64,000 nt of DNA from Blastococcus sp. LR1 (lineage in GTDB: Bacteria > Actinomycetota > Actinomycetes > Mycobacteriales > Geodermatophilaceae). The notes under the pieces are model-generated. The model made no database searches. It had not been told where the DNA came from and saw only the letters and a list, made by a program, of their open reading frames with translations. The stretch spans positions 124,001 to 188,000 of the forward strand of contig NZ_JAIUJY010000005.1 in NCBI RefSeq assembly GCF_020166105.1. The letters run 5' to 3'. The number at the start of each line of letters is the position of its first letter. The stretch's first letter is position 1. This document shows, in pieces, positions 18,188 to 26,969 of the stretch. The translations under genes were made by a program, and so were the position numbers.

Positions 18188-18952
18188 TCAGCCGACGTCG
18201 CGGCGGACGGCGAGGAGCGTTCCCAGCAATGCGGCGAGAAGACCGTAACCGAGCAGGACGACGGCCCCCTGCCACGGTTCCAGGACGTCCGGCGCCTGGA
18301 AGTCGGAGGTGACGGCCTGGATCGCGCCACCCGGCAGCCACTTGTAGACGACCTGGATCGCCCCCACCAGGGCCGCGATCGGCTCGATGACGAAGAGGTA
18401 GACCAGCGCGCCGACGATCGCCCCCACCTGGTTGCGGACCAGCGCCCCGACGCCCACGCCGATCACGGCGAACAGCACCAGGACCAGCCCGGACGAGATC
18501 ACCGTCTGCAGGTTGTCGCCGGTCAGCGAGGGGGCGTTCCCGCGGGCTCCGGCGGCGACCAGCACGACGCCGACGTTGACCGCGAGGAGCAGCAGCGCGA
18601 ACGGCACCGCGACCGCGGCGTAGGCGAGCAGCTTGGCGCCCACCACCCGTCCGCGGGACGGGGTGGTGAGGAAGGTCGGGACGGCGGTCTTGTGCCGGAA
18701 CTCCTGGGTCATCCCGATGATCCCGAGGATGAGCAGGAAGACGTTCGCCTGGACCGCGACGGAGAGGGCCAGCTCTTCGTAGGCGGGAGTGCCGATCTCC
18801 GGCAGGGCCTGCTGGCCCTCCTCCTCCACTCCGGCCAGGACCGTGAAGAGCACCGAGAAGCCGGCGGTCATGAGGGCCCCGCCGATCAGCAGGCCGATCC
18901 AGAAGCGGGTGGTGAACAGCTTGGTCCACTCCGCGCGCACCAGTGCGGTCAT
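18188..18952 (-). CDS. ABC transporter permease (ABC-2 type)
   Basis: A 254-residue membrane protein with six predicted helices. The opening MTALVRAEWTKLFTTRFW is characteristic of ABC-2 permeases that work with DrrA/NatA-type ATPases. The start overlaps the ATPase stop as ATGA (18949-18952), so the two are coupled. The substrate (drug, lipid or other) cannot be told. Confidence 0.87.
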   Translation of the reverse strand: MTALVRAEWTKLFTTRFWIGLLIGGALMTAGFSVLFTVLAGVEEEGQQALPEIGTPAYEELALSVAVQANVFLLILGIIGMTQEFRHKTAVPTFLTTPSRGRVVGAKLLAYAAVAVPFALLLLAVNVGVVLVAAGARGNAPSLTGDNLQTVISSGLVLVLFAVIGVGVGALVRNQVGAIVGALVYLFVIEPIAALVGAIQVVYKWLPGGAIQAVTSDFQAPDVLEPWQGAVVLLGYGLLAALLGTLLAVRRDVG

Positions 18953-19887
18953 CGTGCGGCCTTCCCCGCGGTGCCGGGGACGGGCGCGGCGTACTGCTCC
19001 TGGCCGGCGGTGAGCTGGAAGTAGATCTCCTCCAGGCCGCTGCTGTGCGGGCGCAGCTCGTGCAGCTCGACGCCGGCGGCGAAGGCCCGCGCCCCGATCT
19101 CGGCGCTGCTGCGGCCGTGCACCGTCACGCCGCCGTCCTCGTCGACGGTGACCGCGACCCCCTCCTCCCGCAGCAGCTCGGCGAGCCTGGCCGCCTGCGG
19201 GCTGCGCACCAGCACGGTCCCGGCGTCGTCGGCCCCGGAGCGCAGCTGCTCCATGGAGCCCTCGCGGACCAGCCGCCCCGCGCCCACGATGACCACCCGG
19301 TCGACCGTCTGCTCGACCTCCGACAGCAGGTGGCTGGAGACCAGGACGGTTCGCCCTTCCTCGTGCGCCATGTAGCGGAGGAAGCCGCGCAGCCACTGGA
19401 TGCCCTCGGGGTCCAGGCCGTTCGCCGGCTCGTCGAGCACCAGGACGGCGGGGTCGCCGAGCAGGGCGGTGGCCAGCGCCAGCCGCTGCCGCATGCCCAG
19501 CGAGTAGCCACCCGCCCGCCGGCCCCCGGCGTCGGCCAGCCCGACCTGGGCGAGCACCTCGTCGGCGCGCTGCTCCGGCAGCCCGGCGGCCTGGCAGTAG
19601 ACGCGCAGGTGGTTGCGCCCGGACCGGGCCGGGTGGAAGGCCGTCTCGAGCACGGCGCCCACGACGCGCACCGGGTCGGGCAGGTCCGCGTAGGGGACGC
19701 CGTCGAAGGTCGCGGTCCCGGCGTCGGGCCGCACGAGGCCGAGCACCATGCGCAGGGTCGTGGTCTTGCCCGCGCCGTTGGGGCCGAGGAAGCCGGTGAC
19801 CGATCCCGGCTCGACGGTGAAGCCGAGGTCGGAGACCGCGCGCACGGCGCCGAAGTTCTTGGTGAGCCCGCTGACCTCGACCCGCAC
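18949..19887 (-). CDS. ABC transporter ATP-binding protein (DrrA/NatA type)
   Basis: A 312-residue ATPase. Walker A is GPNGAGKTT (35-43), then the signature YSLGMRQRL, Walker B VLVLDEPANGLDPEG and the His switch VSSHLLSEV. A C-terminal extension of about 90 residues is typical of the DrrA/CcmA exporter group. It pairs with the permease downstream through a 4-nt overlap. The start is GTG 19887. Confidence 0.9.
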   Translation of the reverse strand: MRVEVSGLTKNFGAVRAVSDLGFTVEPGSVTGFLGPNGAGKTTTLRMVLGLVRPDAGTATFDGVPYADLPDPVRVVGAVLETAFHPARSGRNHLRVYCQAAGLPEQRADEVLAQVGLADAGGRRAGGYSLGMRQRLALATALLGDPAVLVLDEPANGLDPEGIQWLRGFLRYMAHEEGRTVLVSSHLLSEVEQTVDRVVIVGAGRLVREGSMEQLRSGADDAGTVLVRSPQAARLAELLREEGVAVTVDEDGGVTVHGRSSAEIGARAFAAGVELHELRPHSSGLEEIYFQLTAGQEQYAAPVPGTAGKAAR

Positions 19888-20025
19888 GGGGCCGGGCGCG
19901 GGTGGACGGGCGGTGGCGATGACGCTCTCCTCGTCGGCCGCGGGATGGTGCCGTCATCCAAGCGCACCGGGGCGCACCTGAGGGGAAATCTCGTGACCGG
20001 CAGCACACGACACGCCGTCGTCCCT

Positions 20026-20031
20026 TAGAGT
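20026..20031 (+). promoter_or_regulatory. -10 box (TAGAGT) for the universal stress protein gene
   Basis: TAGAGT lies 7 nt before GTG 20039 and overlaps the alternative GTG 20030, so it favours the later start. Confidence 0.5.
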
Positions 20032-20038
20032 GCGCGCC

Positions 20039-20509
20039 GTGAGCGATGCCGCGAGCGCCTATTCCACGGTCGTCGTCGGAACCGACGGATCGGAGTCCTC
20101 CCTGCGTGCGGTCGCCCGCGCCGGTGCCCTCGCCGGCGCCAGCGGTGCGACCCTCGTGATCGCCTGCGCCTACCTGCCGCTCGACGGCGAGGACCGGGAC
20201 GTGGCGCGCGCCCAGGACGTCCTCGGCGACGAGGCGTACCAGGTCGTGGGGTCCCATCCCGCCGAGGACACGGTGCGCACCGCCGCCGACCGGGCGCGGA
20301 GCGCCGGCGCGAAGGACGTGAAGACGGTCGCCGTCGTCGGCTCGCCGGTGGAGACGCTGCTCGACGTCGTCCGGCGCGAGAACGCCGACCTGCTCGTGGT
20401 GGGCAACCGCGGCCTGGCGGGCATCAAGGGCCGGCTCCTGGGCTCCGTGCCCGCCGACGCCACCCGTCGCTCGCAGGTCGACGTGCTCGTCGTGCACACC
20501 ACCGACTGA
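20039..20509 (+). CDS. Universal stress protein (UspA family)
   Basis: A 156-residue single-domain Usp. VVGTDGSESS opens the fold, and GNRGLAGIKGRLLGSVP fits the G-2x-G-9x-G(S/T) ATP-binding signature, so this is the nucleotide-binding type. GTG 20039 is chosen over GTG 20030 because of the TAGAGT box. It ends 13 nt before the adenylate cyclase gene, so the two are probably co-transcribed. Known mycobacterial Usp proteins can bind cAMP, which makes the pairing noteworthy. Confidence 0.88.
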   Translation: MSDAASAYSTVVVGTDGSESSLRAVARAGALAGASGATLVIACAYLPLDGEDRDVARAQDVLGDEAYQVVGSHPAEDTVRTAADRARSAGAKDVKTVAVVGSPVETLLDVVRRENADLLVVGNRGLAGIKGRLLGSVPADATRRSQVDVLVVHTTD

Positions 20510-20522
20510 GCTCGCGACCGCG

Positions 20523-21590
20523 ATGGACGACCCCCGGGAGGCGCTCCCGGGCCCCGGCGCGCGAGAGGCCCTGGAGCGGTTGCTGCTCGGCGGGCCGCGC
20601 CGGTACACGCGGCTGGAGGTCGGCGCGCGAGCCGGGATGCCCCCCGAGCGCACCCTGCGCCTCTGGCGGGCGCTCGGCTTCCCCGATGCCGCCGACGACG
20701 ACCCGGTCTTCACCGACGCCGACGTCGAGGCGCTGGAGGTCCTCTCCACGCTGATCGACTCCGGCTTCATCGGGCCGGACAGCGAGGCCTCGATCGCCCG
20801 CGCGATGGGGCAGTCGCTGTCCCGGCTCGCCGACTGGCAGACCGACATGCTGGCCGACTCCCTCGCCCGGAGCGCGGACCGGACCGGAGAGCCGGTGAGC
20901 GCCGACGAGGCGGTTGGCGTCGCCCGGGAGCTGCTGCCCCGGCTGCGCGAGGTGCAGGACTACGTCTGGCGGCGGCACCTGGCGGCCAACGTCGACCGGC
21001 TGCTCGCGGCCGGCGGTCCGGGCGACCGGCGCGAGCTCGCCGTCGGCTTCGCCGACCTGGTCGGCTACACGTCGCGCAGCCGCGGCATGGGCGGACGGGA
21101 ACTCGGGCGGATGGTCGAGGACTTCGAGAGCACCGCGGCGGAGGTCATCGCCCGCCACCACGGCCGGGTGGTCAAGACCGTCGGCGACGGCGTGCTGTTC
21201 ACCGCCGCCTCGGCGACCGACGCGGCCGACATCGGGCTGGAGCTGCCCGACGCCTGGGACACCGCCGAGCGTCCGCCGCTGCGGGTCGGCGCCGCCTACG
21301 GTGCGGTGCTCACCCGGCTGGGCGACGTCTACTCGCCGGTGGTGAACCTGGCCAGTCGGCTCACCTCGCTGGCCCGCCCCGGGGCCCTGCTGGTCGACCG
21401 GGAGCTGGCCGACCGCCTGCGGGGGACCGGCGACTACCGGGTGCGGCCGCTGCGCCGGGTCTCGGTGCGGGGGTACGACCACCTGCAGCCGTGGCTGGTG
21501 CGCCCGCCGCGGGTGACGCACGACGAGGACGACGGCTACGACGAGGACGCCTTCGACACCGACGACTCGGGCGACCCCACGACCGACTGA
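20523..21590 (+). CDS. Class III adenylate cyclase with N-terminal regulatory domain
   Basis: A 355-residue soluble protein. Residues 1-160 are an alpha-helical domain resembling the autoinhibitory domain of Rv1264/Rv2212-type cyclases. The catalytic domain (170-330) has metal Asp178 (GFADLVGYT) and Asp222 (VVKTVGDGV), Asp268, Asn275 and Arg279 (GDVYSPVVNLASRL), so it looks active. The tail is strongly acidic (DEDDGYDEDAFDTDDSGD). It likely makes cAMP in response to an internal cue such as pH or lipid. It lies 13 nt after the Usp gene. Confidence 0.9.
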   Translation: MDDPREALPGPGAREALERLLLGGPRRYTRLEVGARAGMPPERTLRLWRALGFPDAADDDPVFTDADVEALEVLSTLIDSGFIGPDSEASIARAMGQSLSRLADWQTDMLADSLARSADRTGEPVSADEAVGVARELLPRLREVQDYVWRRHLAANVDRLLAAGGPGDRRELAVGFADLVGYTSRSRGMGGRELGRMVEDFESTAAEVIARHHGRVVKTVGDGVLFTAASATDAADIGLELPDAWDTAERPPLRVGAAYGAVLTRLGDVYSPVVNLASRLTSLARPGALLVDRELADRLRGTGDYRVRPLRRVSVRGYDHLQPWLVRPPRVTHDEDDGYDEDAFDTDDSGDPTTD

Positions 21591-21638
21591 CGGCGACCGA
21601 CCGACGGCGCCCGCCGGAGGGCTTGGCAGTCTGTAGGG

Positions 21639-23276
21639 ATGAGCGCCACCCTCGTCGCGCGCGGACTGGCAGCCGGTCACGGCGCCCGCGTGCTGTTCTC
21701 CGGCCTGGATCTCGTCGTCGCCCCCGGCGACGTCGTCGGGCTGGTCGGCGTCAACGGAGCCGGGAAGTCCACCCTGCTGCGCACCCTCGCCGGGGAGATC
21801 CCGGCCGAGGCCGGCTCCGTCGTGCTCAGCCCGCCCACCGCCACCCTCGGCTACCTGCCCCAGGAGCACGAGCGCCGCGAGGACGAGACGGTGCTCGCCG
21901 CCCTGGCCCGGCGCACCGGGGTCGCCGAGGCGCAGGCGGCCATGGACGCCGCCACCGACGCGCTGGCCGCGGGTGAGCCGGGCGCGGACGACGCCTACGG
22001 CGACACCCTCGAGCGGTGGCTGGCCCTGGGCGGCGCCGACCTCGACGAGCGGGCCGCGGAGGTGGTCGCGGAGGTGGCGCCCGGCGTCGCCCTGGACGCG
22101 CTGATGACCGGGCTCTCCGGTGGTCAGGCCGCACGGGTCGGCCTGGCCACGCTGCTGCTGTCCCGCTACGACGTCCTGATGCTCGACGAGCCGACCAACG
22201 ACCTGGACCTCGCCGGACTCGACCAGCTGGAGCGCTTCGTCGTCGGTGCGCGGTCCGGCGTCGTCGTGGTCAGCCACGACCGCGAGTTCCTCGCCCGCAC
22301 CGTGAACCGGATCGTCGAGCTGGACCTCGCCCAGCAGCTGGTCCGGGTGCACGACGGCGGCTACGAGGCCTACCTGGCCGAGCGGGAGGTGGCCCGTCGG
22401 CACGCCCGCGAGGAGTACGAGGAGTTCGCCGACACGAAGGCGGGCCTCGAGGCGCGCGCCCAGATGCAGAAGAACTGGATGGCCAAGGGCGTCCGTGACT
22501 CCATCAAGAAGTCCAAGGACGGCGACAAGCACATCAAGGCGGCCAACCGCGCCTCGTCGGAGAAGCAGGCGGCCAAGGCCAAGCAGACCCAGCGGATGAT
22601 CGAGCGGCTCGACGTGGTCGAGGAGCCCCGCAAGGAGTGGGAGCTGCGGATGGAGATCGCTGCGGCCCCGCGGGCGGGCGCGATCGTGGCGACCCTGCGC
22701 GGCGCCGTCGTCCGGCGGGGGAGCTTCACCCTCGGGCCGGTGGACCTGCAGGTCGACGGGGGCGACCGGGTGGCCATCACCGGGGCCAACGGCTCCGGCA
22801 AGTCGACGCTGCTGGCCGCGCTGCTGGGCCGCGTGCCGCTCGACGAGGGGACGACGTCGCTGGGCCCCTCGGTGCAGATCGGCGAGATCGACCAGGCCCG
22901 GAGCCGGTTCTTCGGGACCGAACAGCTGATGGACGCGTTCGGCGCCGAGGTGCCCGACTGGCCGACCGCCGAGGTGCGCACCCTGCTGGCGAAGTTCGGG
23001 CTGACCGCTGACCACGTGCTGCGGCCGGCCGTCACCCTCTCGCCGGGGGAGCGCACCCGCGCGGCGCTGGCACTGCTGCAGGCGCGCGGGGTGAACGTGC
23101 TGGTGCTGGACGAGCCGACCAACCACCTCGACCTGCCCGCGATCGAGCAGCTCGAGCAGGCGCTGGCGGGCTACACCGGCACGCTGCTCCTCGTCACCCA
23201 CGACCGCCGGATGCTGGCTGCGGTGCGTACCGACCGCCGCCTCGAGGTCGACGGCGGCCGGGTCACCGAGCGCTGA
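21639..23276 (+). CDS. ABC-F family ATPase
   Basis: A 545-residue tandem ATPase without membrane segments. The first half has Walker A at 37-45 (GVNGAGKST), signature LSGGQAARVGLA and Walker B LMLDEPTNDLD. The second half has GANGSGKST, LSPGERTRAALA and LVLDEPTNHLD. The linker is basic and charged (KKSKDGDKHIKAANRASSEK). ABC-F proteins act on ribosomes, either as translation factors or as antibiotic-protection proteins; which applies here is not clear from sequence. Confidence 0.92.
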   Translation: MSATLVARGLAAGHGARVLFSGLDLVVAPGDVVGLVGVNGAGKSTLLRTLAGEIPAEAGSVVLSPPTATLGYLPQEHERREDETVLAALARRTGVAEAQAAMDAATDALAAGEPGADDAYGDTLERWLALGGADLDERAAEVVAEVAPGVALDALMTGLSGGQAARVGLATLLLSRYDVLMLDEPTNDLDLAGLDQLERFVVGARSGVVVVSHDREFLARTVNRIVELDLAQQLVRVHDGGYEAYLAEREVARRHAREEYEEFADTKAGLEARAQMQKNWMAKGVRDSIKKSKDGDKHIKAANRASSEKQAAKAKQTQRMIERLDVVEEPRKEWELRMEIAAAPRAGAIVATLRGAVVRRGSFTLGPVDLQVDGGDRVAITGANGSGKSTLLAALLGRVPLDEGTTSLGPSVQIGEIDQARSRFFGTEQLMDAFGAEVPDWPTAEVRTLLAKFGLTADHVLRPAVTLSPGERTRAALALLQARGVNVLVLDEPTNHLDLPAIEQLEQALAGYTGTLLLVTHDRRMLAAVRTDRRLEVDGGRVTER

Positions 23277-23298
23277 GCACCGCGGGACGGCTCGCTGG

Positions 23299-23643
23299 TC
23301 AGCGGGAGGCTGACAACGCACGGAGGCGGCGAGCCAGCCGACGATCCCGCCGGCTCAGCCCACCGCCCAGCGACGCCCCCGTCACCGCCGGCCCCAGCAG
23401 TGCACCGACGACCCCGAGCAACGCGGCCCCCAGGCCCACCTCGGTGACCTGCTCTCGGCGTGACGAGCGCGCTGTCTCGACCCGCAGCACCTCCGTCGCC
23501 CAGGCGTGGGCCAGCCGCGCGACGTAGGGGTCCGGGTGCGCCTGCCCGCCGCGCGCGGCCCGGCGGACCCCGCGCCGACCACGTGCTCCCAGTTCACGCC
23601 ACTCGCTCAGCGGCAGCACCACGCGACGGGTCCTCGTGCTCAC
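23299..23643 (-). CDS. Hypothetical protein with one hydrophobic hairpin
   Basis: A 114-residue Arg-rich protein (18 Arg in the first half). A glycine-rich hydrophobic segment at about 70-94 (LGAALLGVVGALLGPAVTG) may insert in the membrane, and the ends are basic. I do not recognise a family. It has a GTG start and lies tail-to-tail with the ABC-F gene, 22 nt away. Confidence 0.55.
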   Translation of the reverse strand: MSTRTRRVVLPLSEWRELGARGRRGVRRAARGGQAHPDPYVARLAHAWATEVLRVETARSSRREQVTEVGLGAALLGVVGALLGPAVTGASLGGGLSRRDRRLARRLRALSASR

Positions 23644-23673
23644 GACCCAGATGCTGCCCTGCCGCCGGCAGGA

Positions 23674-24888
23674 TCACCGAGCGCTGACCGGCTCCTCGCG
23701 GGGCGTGCTGAGCGCGAGGGTCAGGGCAGCCAGCGCGGCGGCACCGAGGAGCAGCACCCAGTACGGCACCAGCAACGCCAGCAGGGCCAGCAGCACCGGC
23801 GCGGCGAACCCGACGTAGGTGAGCGCGTAGTAGACGGCGGTGAGCCCGGCCAGCTCGCCCGGTGCCGCGATCCGCTGGGTCTGCAGCAGCCCCGAGACCA
23901 GGCAGCAGCCGTACCCGGTGCCCAGGACGACGGCGGCCGGCGCCACCAGCCAGGGCGACGTCGTGGCCGCGGCCGCTGCCGCGATGCCGAGCCCCAGGAC
24001 GACGGCGCCGAGTCCCCACACGACGCCGCGGCGCGGAGAGGTCGCGGCGATCCGGCGGGCGGTCGGCTGGACGAGGAAACCGGTGCCGAGGGTGACCCCG
24101 GCGATCAACGCGCTGAAGGCGACGGTCCAGCCGGCGGTGGTGTCGGTGACCAGCCCGGGCAGGACGGCGATCGAGATCGTGGCCGAGCCGAACACCCACG
24201 GCGCCACGGGGGCGACCGAGCGGCGGAACCGGGGGTCGGCGGCCGAGCGCACCCGCAGGCGGGCCAGCGGGGAGCCTGCGGCGGCCGACGCCGCGGCCGG
24301 GACGACCGTCTCCGGCGCACGCCACAGCGGCACGAGCACCGCGAGCACGACGGCCAGGTGCGGCAGGTATGCGGTGACCAGCGGCGACGGCGCCCACTGC
24401 GCGAGCAGGCCGGCGACCACCGGGCCGAGGCAGAAGCCCGCCGTCAGCGACATCGCCGCCCGGCGGGCGCCGGACCCCTCGCGGGCCCCGGGGTCGAAGC
24501 GCTCGGTGGAGAGCTCCTCGACCCAGGCGCTCCCGGCGGCGAAGGCGGCGCCGCTGGCCAGGCCCGCGAGCAGCCGCCCGGCGTAGAGCGCCCACAGGTC
24601 CCCGATCATCAGCACCGCCGTCGCCAGCAGCGACACCACCGCGGCGACCCGCAGCACCGGCGTGCGGCCCCGGCGGTCGGAGATCGGGCCGAGCACGAGC
24701 AGCGCGGGGATGAGGCCGAGCGCGTACGCGCCGACGAGGGCGTCGACGGTGGCCACGGAGAGGCCGGAGTCCTCGCGGTAGGCGACCAGCAGGCTGACGA
24801 ACTGGTTGGCGCCCCAGCCGATGGCGAACATCGTCAGGGCGACCGGGAGCCACGCCCGGCGCGGCGTCCGGGGCGGGGCGACCGTCAC
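23674..24888 (-). CDS. MFS transporter
   Basis: A 404-residue integral membrane protein with about 12 hydrophobic helices. The loop DRRGRTPVLRV after helix 2 matches the MFS signature. A second related loop follows helix 8. No substrate is indicated by sequence; drug export is a common function for this size class. The GTG start is preceded by only a weak -10-like CACCCT at N6. Confidence 0.87.
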   Translation of the reverse strand: MTVAPPRTPRRAWLPVALTMFAIGWGANQFVSLLVAYREDSGLSVATVDALVGAYALGLIPALLVLGPISDRRGRTPVLRVAAVVSLLATAVLMIGDLWALYAGRLLAGLASGAAFAAGSAWVEELSTERFDPGAREGSGARRAAMSLTAGFCLGPVVAGLLAQWAPSPLVTAYLPHLAVVLAVLVPLWRAPETVVPAAASAAAGSPLARLRVRSAADPRFRRSVAPVAPWVFGSATISIAVLPGLVTDTTAGWTVAFSALIAGVTLGTGFLVQPTARRIAATSPRRGVVWGLGAVVLGLGIAAAAAATTSPWLVAPAAVVLGTGYGCCLVSGLLQTQRIAAPGELAGLTAVYYALTYVGFAAPVLLALLALLVPYWVLLLGAAALAALTLALSTPREEPVSAR

Positions 24889-24921
24889 CTGATCAGGGTG
24901 CCGGGCGCGGCTCGCGAGCCG

Positions 24922-25497
24922 TCACCCGGGGTCGGGCGAGCCGTCCAGCGCCTCGGACAGCCCGACGGTGTCCATCGCCGACCAGGTGGCGTCCACCCGG
25001 TGGGCGAGCACCAGGAGATCGCGCAGCTCCCCGGACCGGTCGCGGATGTGGTCCTCCAGCAGGGCCTCGCCGCGGAACCCGAGCCCGGTGAAGAGCGCCA
25101 GCGCCGAGCCCTGCTCGGCGACCACCTCGACCACCAGCTTGGTGGCGCCCGCCGAGATCGCCTCGGTGACCGCGTGCCGGGCCAGCACCCGGCCCAGACC
25201 CGTTCCCCGGCTCTGCGGGCCCACCACCAGCCGGAGCTCGGCGACGTGGTCGGACCACCCGGAGAGCCGGCGGACGGCGACGTACCCGTCGATGCCGCCG
25301 TCGGCGCCGGTGGCCACCCACCGTGAGCTGCCGTCCTCGACCCAGCTGCGCACGGTGGCCGGGTCGGTGACGTCCTCCTTGATGAAGGTCCGGTCGCCCT
25401 CGGGCAGCCCGGAGAAGAAGCTCAGCAGCGCGTCCGCGTGGCCAGGGCCGACTGCCTCGACCGTGCTCTCCGGGTTCCGCTCCACCTGGTCGGTCAC
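24922..25497 (-). CDS. GNAT acetyltransferase
   Basis: A 191-residue GNAT protein with the acetyl-CoA loop PQSRGTGLGRVL and a second conserved block FTGLGFRGEALLEDHI. It starts 1 nt after the phaC stop with a GGGAG site, so it is the last gene of the ligase-phaE-phaC unit. A link to polyester metabolism is suggested only by position; the target is unknown. Confidence 0.82.
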   Translation of the reverse strand: MTDQVERNPESTVEAVGPGHADALLSFFSGLPEGDRTFIKEDVTDPATVRSWVEDGSSRWVATGADGGIDGYVAVRRLSGWSDHVAELRLVVGPQSRGTGLGRVLARHAVTEAISAGATKLVVEVVAEQGSALALFTGLGFRGEALLEDHIRDRSGELRDLLVLAHRVDATWSAMDTVGLSEALDGSPDPG

Positions 25498-25498
25498 C

Positions 25499-26623
25499 TC
25501 AGGCTCCCTTCGCCATGCCGGGTGCGCCGACGGTATCGCTCCGCCGGCGCAGGAAGTCGATGATCGTGGGGACCGTCGTCTTCGCCGCCGTCCTGCCGAC
25601 GACGAGCCCCATGTGCCCGGCGGGCAACACCAGTTCGTGCTTGTCGGGCGAGCCGACCAGGTCGATCAACGGCGCGGTGGCGGCGGTCGGCACGATGTGG
25701 TCCCGCTCGGCCCGCACGGTCAGGAACGGCACCCGGATGTCGGACAGGTGGACCGGGTCGCCGCCGACGCTCAGCCGGTCGTTCACCATCCCGTTGTCGC
25801 GCACGAGCATCCGCACGGTCTGCCGGGCGGCGCGGCCAGGGAAGGGCACGTGGTCGTCCGACCAGCCGGTCATCGCCTGGTAGGAGGCGACGTACTCGTC
25901 GTTCCAGAGCCGTTCCCACAGGGTCACGTAGCGGGTGATGTCCGCGGTCGGCGTGAGCGTGCGGAAGCCCTGCAGGACGACCTGCGGCGGAACGTTGCCG
26001 TCCTCGTTGAGGACCGAGTCCACCTCCAGGCCGCCCTTGGCGAAGACGTCGGCCAGCGGGCCCATGTGCCGGAAGTCGACCGGTGTCGCCAGCACGGTGA
26101 GGCTGCGCAGGGGCGAGTCCGGGTGGTGGGCCGCGTGCAGCAGCGAGAGGTCGCCGCCGAAGCAGTAGCCGAAGAGGTTCACCTCGTCGGCGCCGGAGAG
26201 CTCGAGCACCCGGTCGATCGCGGCGGGGATGTAGTCGTCGGCGTAGTCCTCGAGCCCGTTGCCGGCGTCGCGCTCGTCGGGCTCGCCCCAGTCGACCATG
26301 TAGACGTCGAACCCGGCGCGGAGCAGCTGCTCGATGAAGCTGTTGCCCGGCGAGAGGTCGAGGATGTAGCTGCGGCTGATCATGCTGAAGACCAGCAGCA
26401 GGGGAGGGGAGTGGCGCACCCCGCCGTGGACCTCGGGGTCGTTGCGGTAGTGCCACAACTGGGTGCGGCCGCGTTCCCACACGACGTCCTTGGCCGTGCA
26501 GCCGACACCGGGCCGGTCGACGCCCGCGACCAGCTTGATGCCGTTACGCGCTCGTAGGGCGTTGCGCTCGACGTCGCGCCGGACGCGGTCGAGGATCGTC
26601 TGCGGGTTCGGCACGGTCGGCAT
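25499..26623 (-). CDS. phaC: Class III-like poly(3-hydroxyalkanoate) synthase PhaC
   Basis: A 374-residue alpha/beta hydrolase. The lipase-like box GYCFGG (152-157) carries the nucleophile Cys154, with Asp308 (RAERDHIV) and His337 (AGHMGLVVG) completing the triad. Cys in place of Ser and the length near 360 fit class III PhaC, which polymerises hydroxyacyl-CoA and needs a PhaE subunit. The ATG has a GGAGGA site. The start lies inside the end of the upstream 141-codon gene (80-nt overlap), which may encode that subunit. Confidence 0.87.
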   Translation of the reverse strand: MPTVPNPQTILDRVRRDVERNALRARNGIKLVAGVDRPGVGCTAKDVVWERGRTQLWHYRNDPEVHGGVRHSPPLLLVFSMISRSYILDLSPGNSFIEQLLRAGFDVYMVDWGEPDERDAGNGLEDYADDYIPAAIDRVLELSGADEVNLFGYCFGGDLSLLHAAHHPDSPLRSLTVLATPVDFRHMGPLADVFAKGGLEVDSVLNEDGNVPPQVVLQGFRTLTPTADITRYVTLWERLWNDEYVASYQAMTGWSDDHVPFPGRAARQTVRMLVRDNGMVNDRLSVGGDPVHLSDIRVPFLTVRAERDHIVPTAATAPLIDLVGSPDKHELVLPAGHMGLVVGRTAAKTTVPTIIDFLRRRSDTVGAPGMAKGA

Positions 26624-26969
26624 GGCTGTCCTCCGTCGTCGGCGGTTCGGGGGTGCGCGACGGGAGCGCGCGGGTTCGTTCGGTCCGGCGTTCGGCTTCC
26701 AGGGCCACGGTCAGCCGGCGGACCTCCCGGTCCAGCGCGCCGACCTGGGCCCGCAGCCGGTGCACGTCGCTGCCGGCGGGCAGGTTCACCAGGTGCCAGG
26801 CACGGGCGGTGAGGCCCTGGGCGGAGGAGCGTGCGGCGGTCGTCGCCCGGCGCACCAGGGCCACGCCCAGGGCGAAGCCGGGGGAGCGCACCAGGTCGTC
26901 GGCGCGGGGGGTGACCGCGCGGTCGACGGCGTCGTAGGCCTGCCGCCAGAGCGGCGGCTCGCCGCTCAT
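26544..26969 (-). CDS. PhaE-like small protein upstream of phaC
   Basis: A 141-residue protein. Residues 1-70 contain the helical segment [12 protein letters not shown] and a conserved-looking [15 protein letters not shown]. Residues 68-98 look coiled-coil ([20 protein letters not shown]), as in PhaE/PhaR subunits or phasins. The last ~40 residues are charged and low-complexity, and their codons overlap phaC by 80 nt in another frame. It overlaps the ligase stop as ATGA (26966-26969). The PhaE role is inferred from position and the coiled coil. Confidence 0.6.
   Translation of the reverse strand: MSGEPPLWRQAYDAVDRAVTPRADDLVRSPGFALGVALVRRATTAARSSAQGLTARAWHLVNLPAGSDVHRLRAQVGALDREVRRLTVALEAERRTERTRALPSRTPEPPTTEDSHADRAEPADDPRPRPARRRAQRPTSA

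Noticed and set aside
18953..20848. Upstream extension of the ABC permease frame (886 codons)
   Set aside because: It runs in a shadow frame through the ATPase gene and antisense to the Usp and cyclase genes. The permease clearly starts at ATG 18952.
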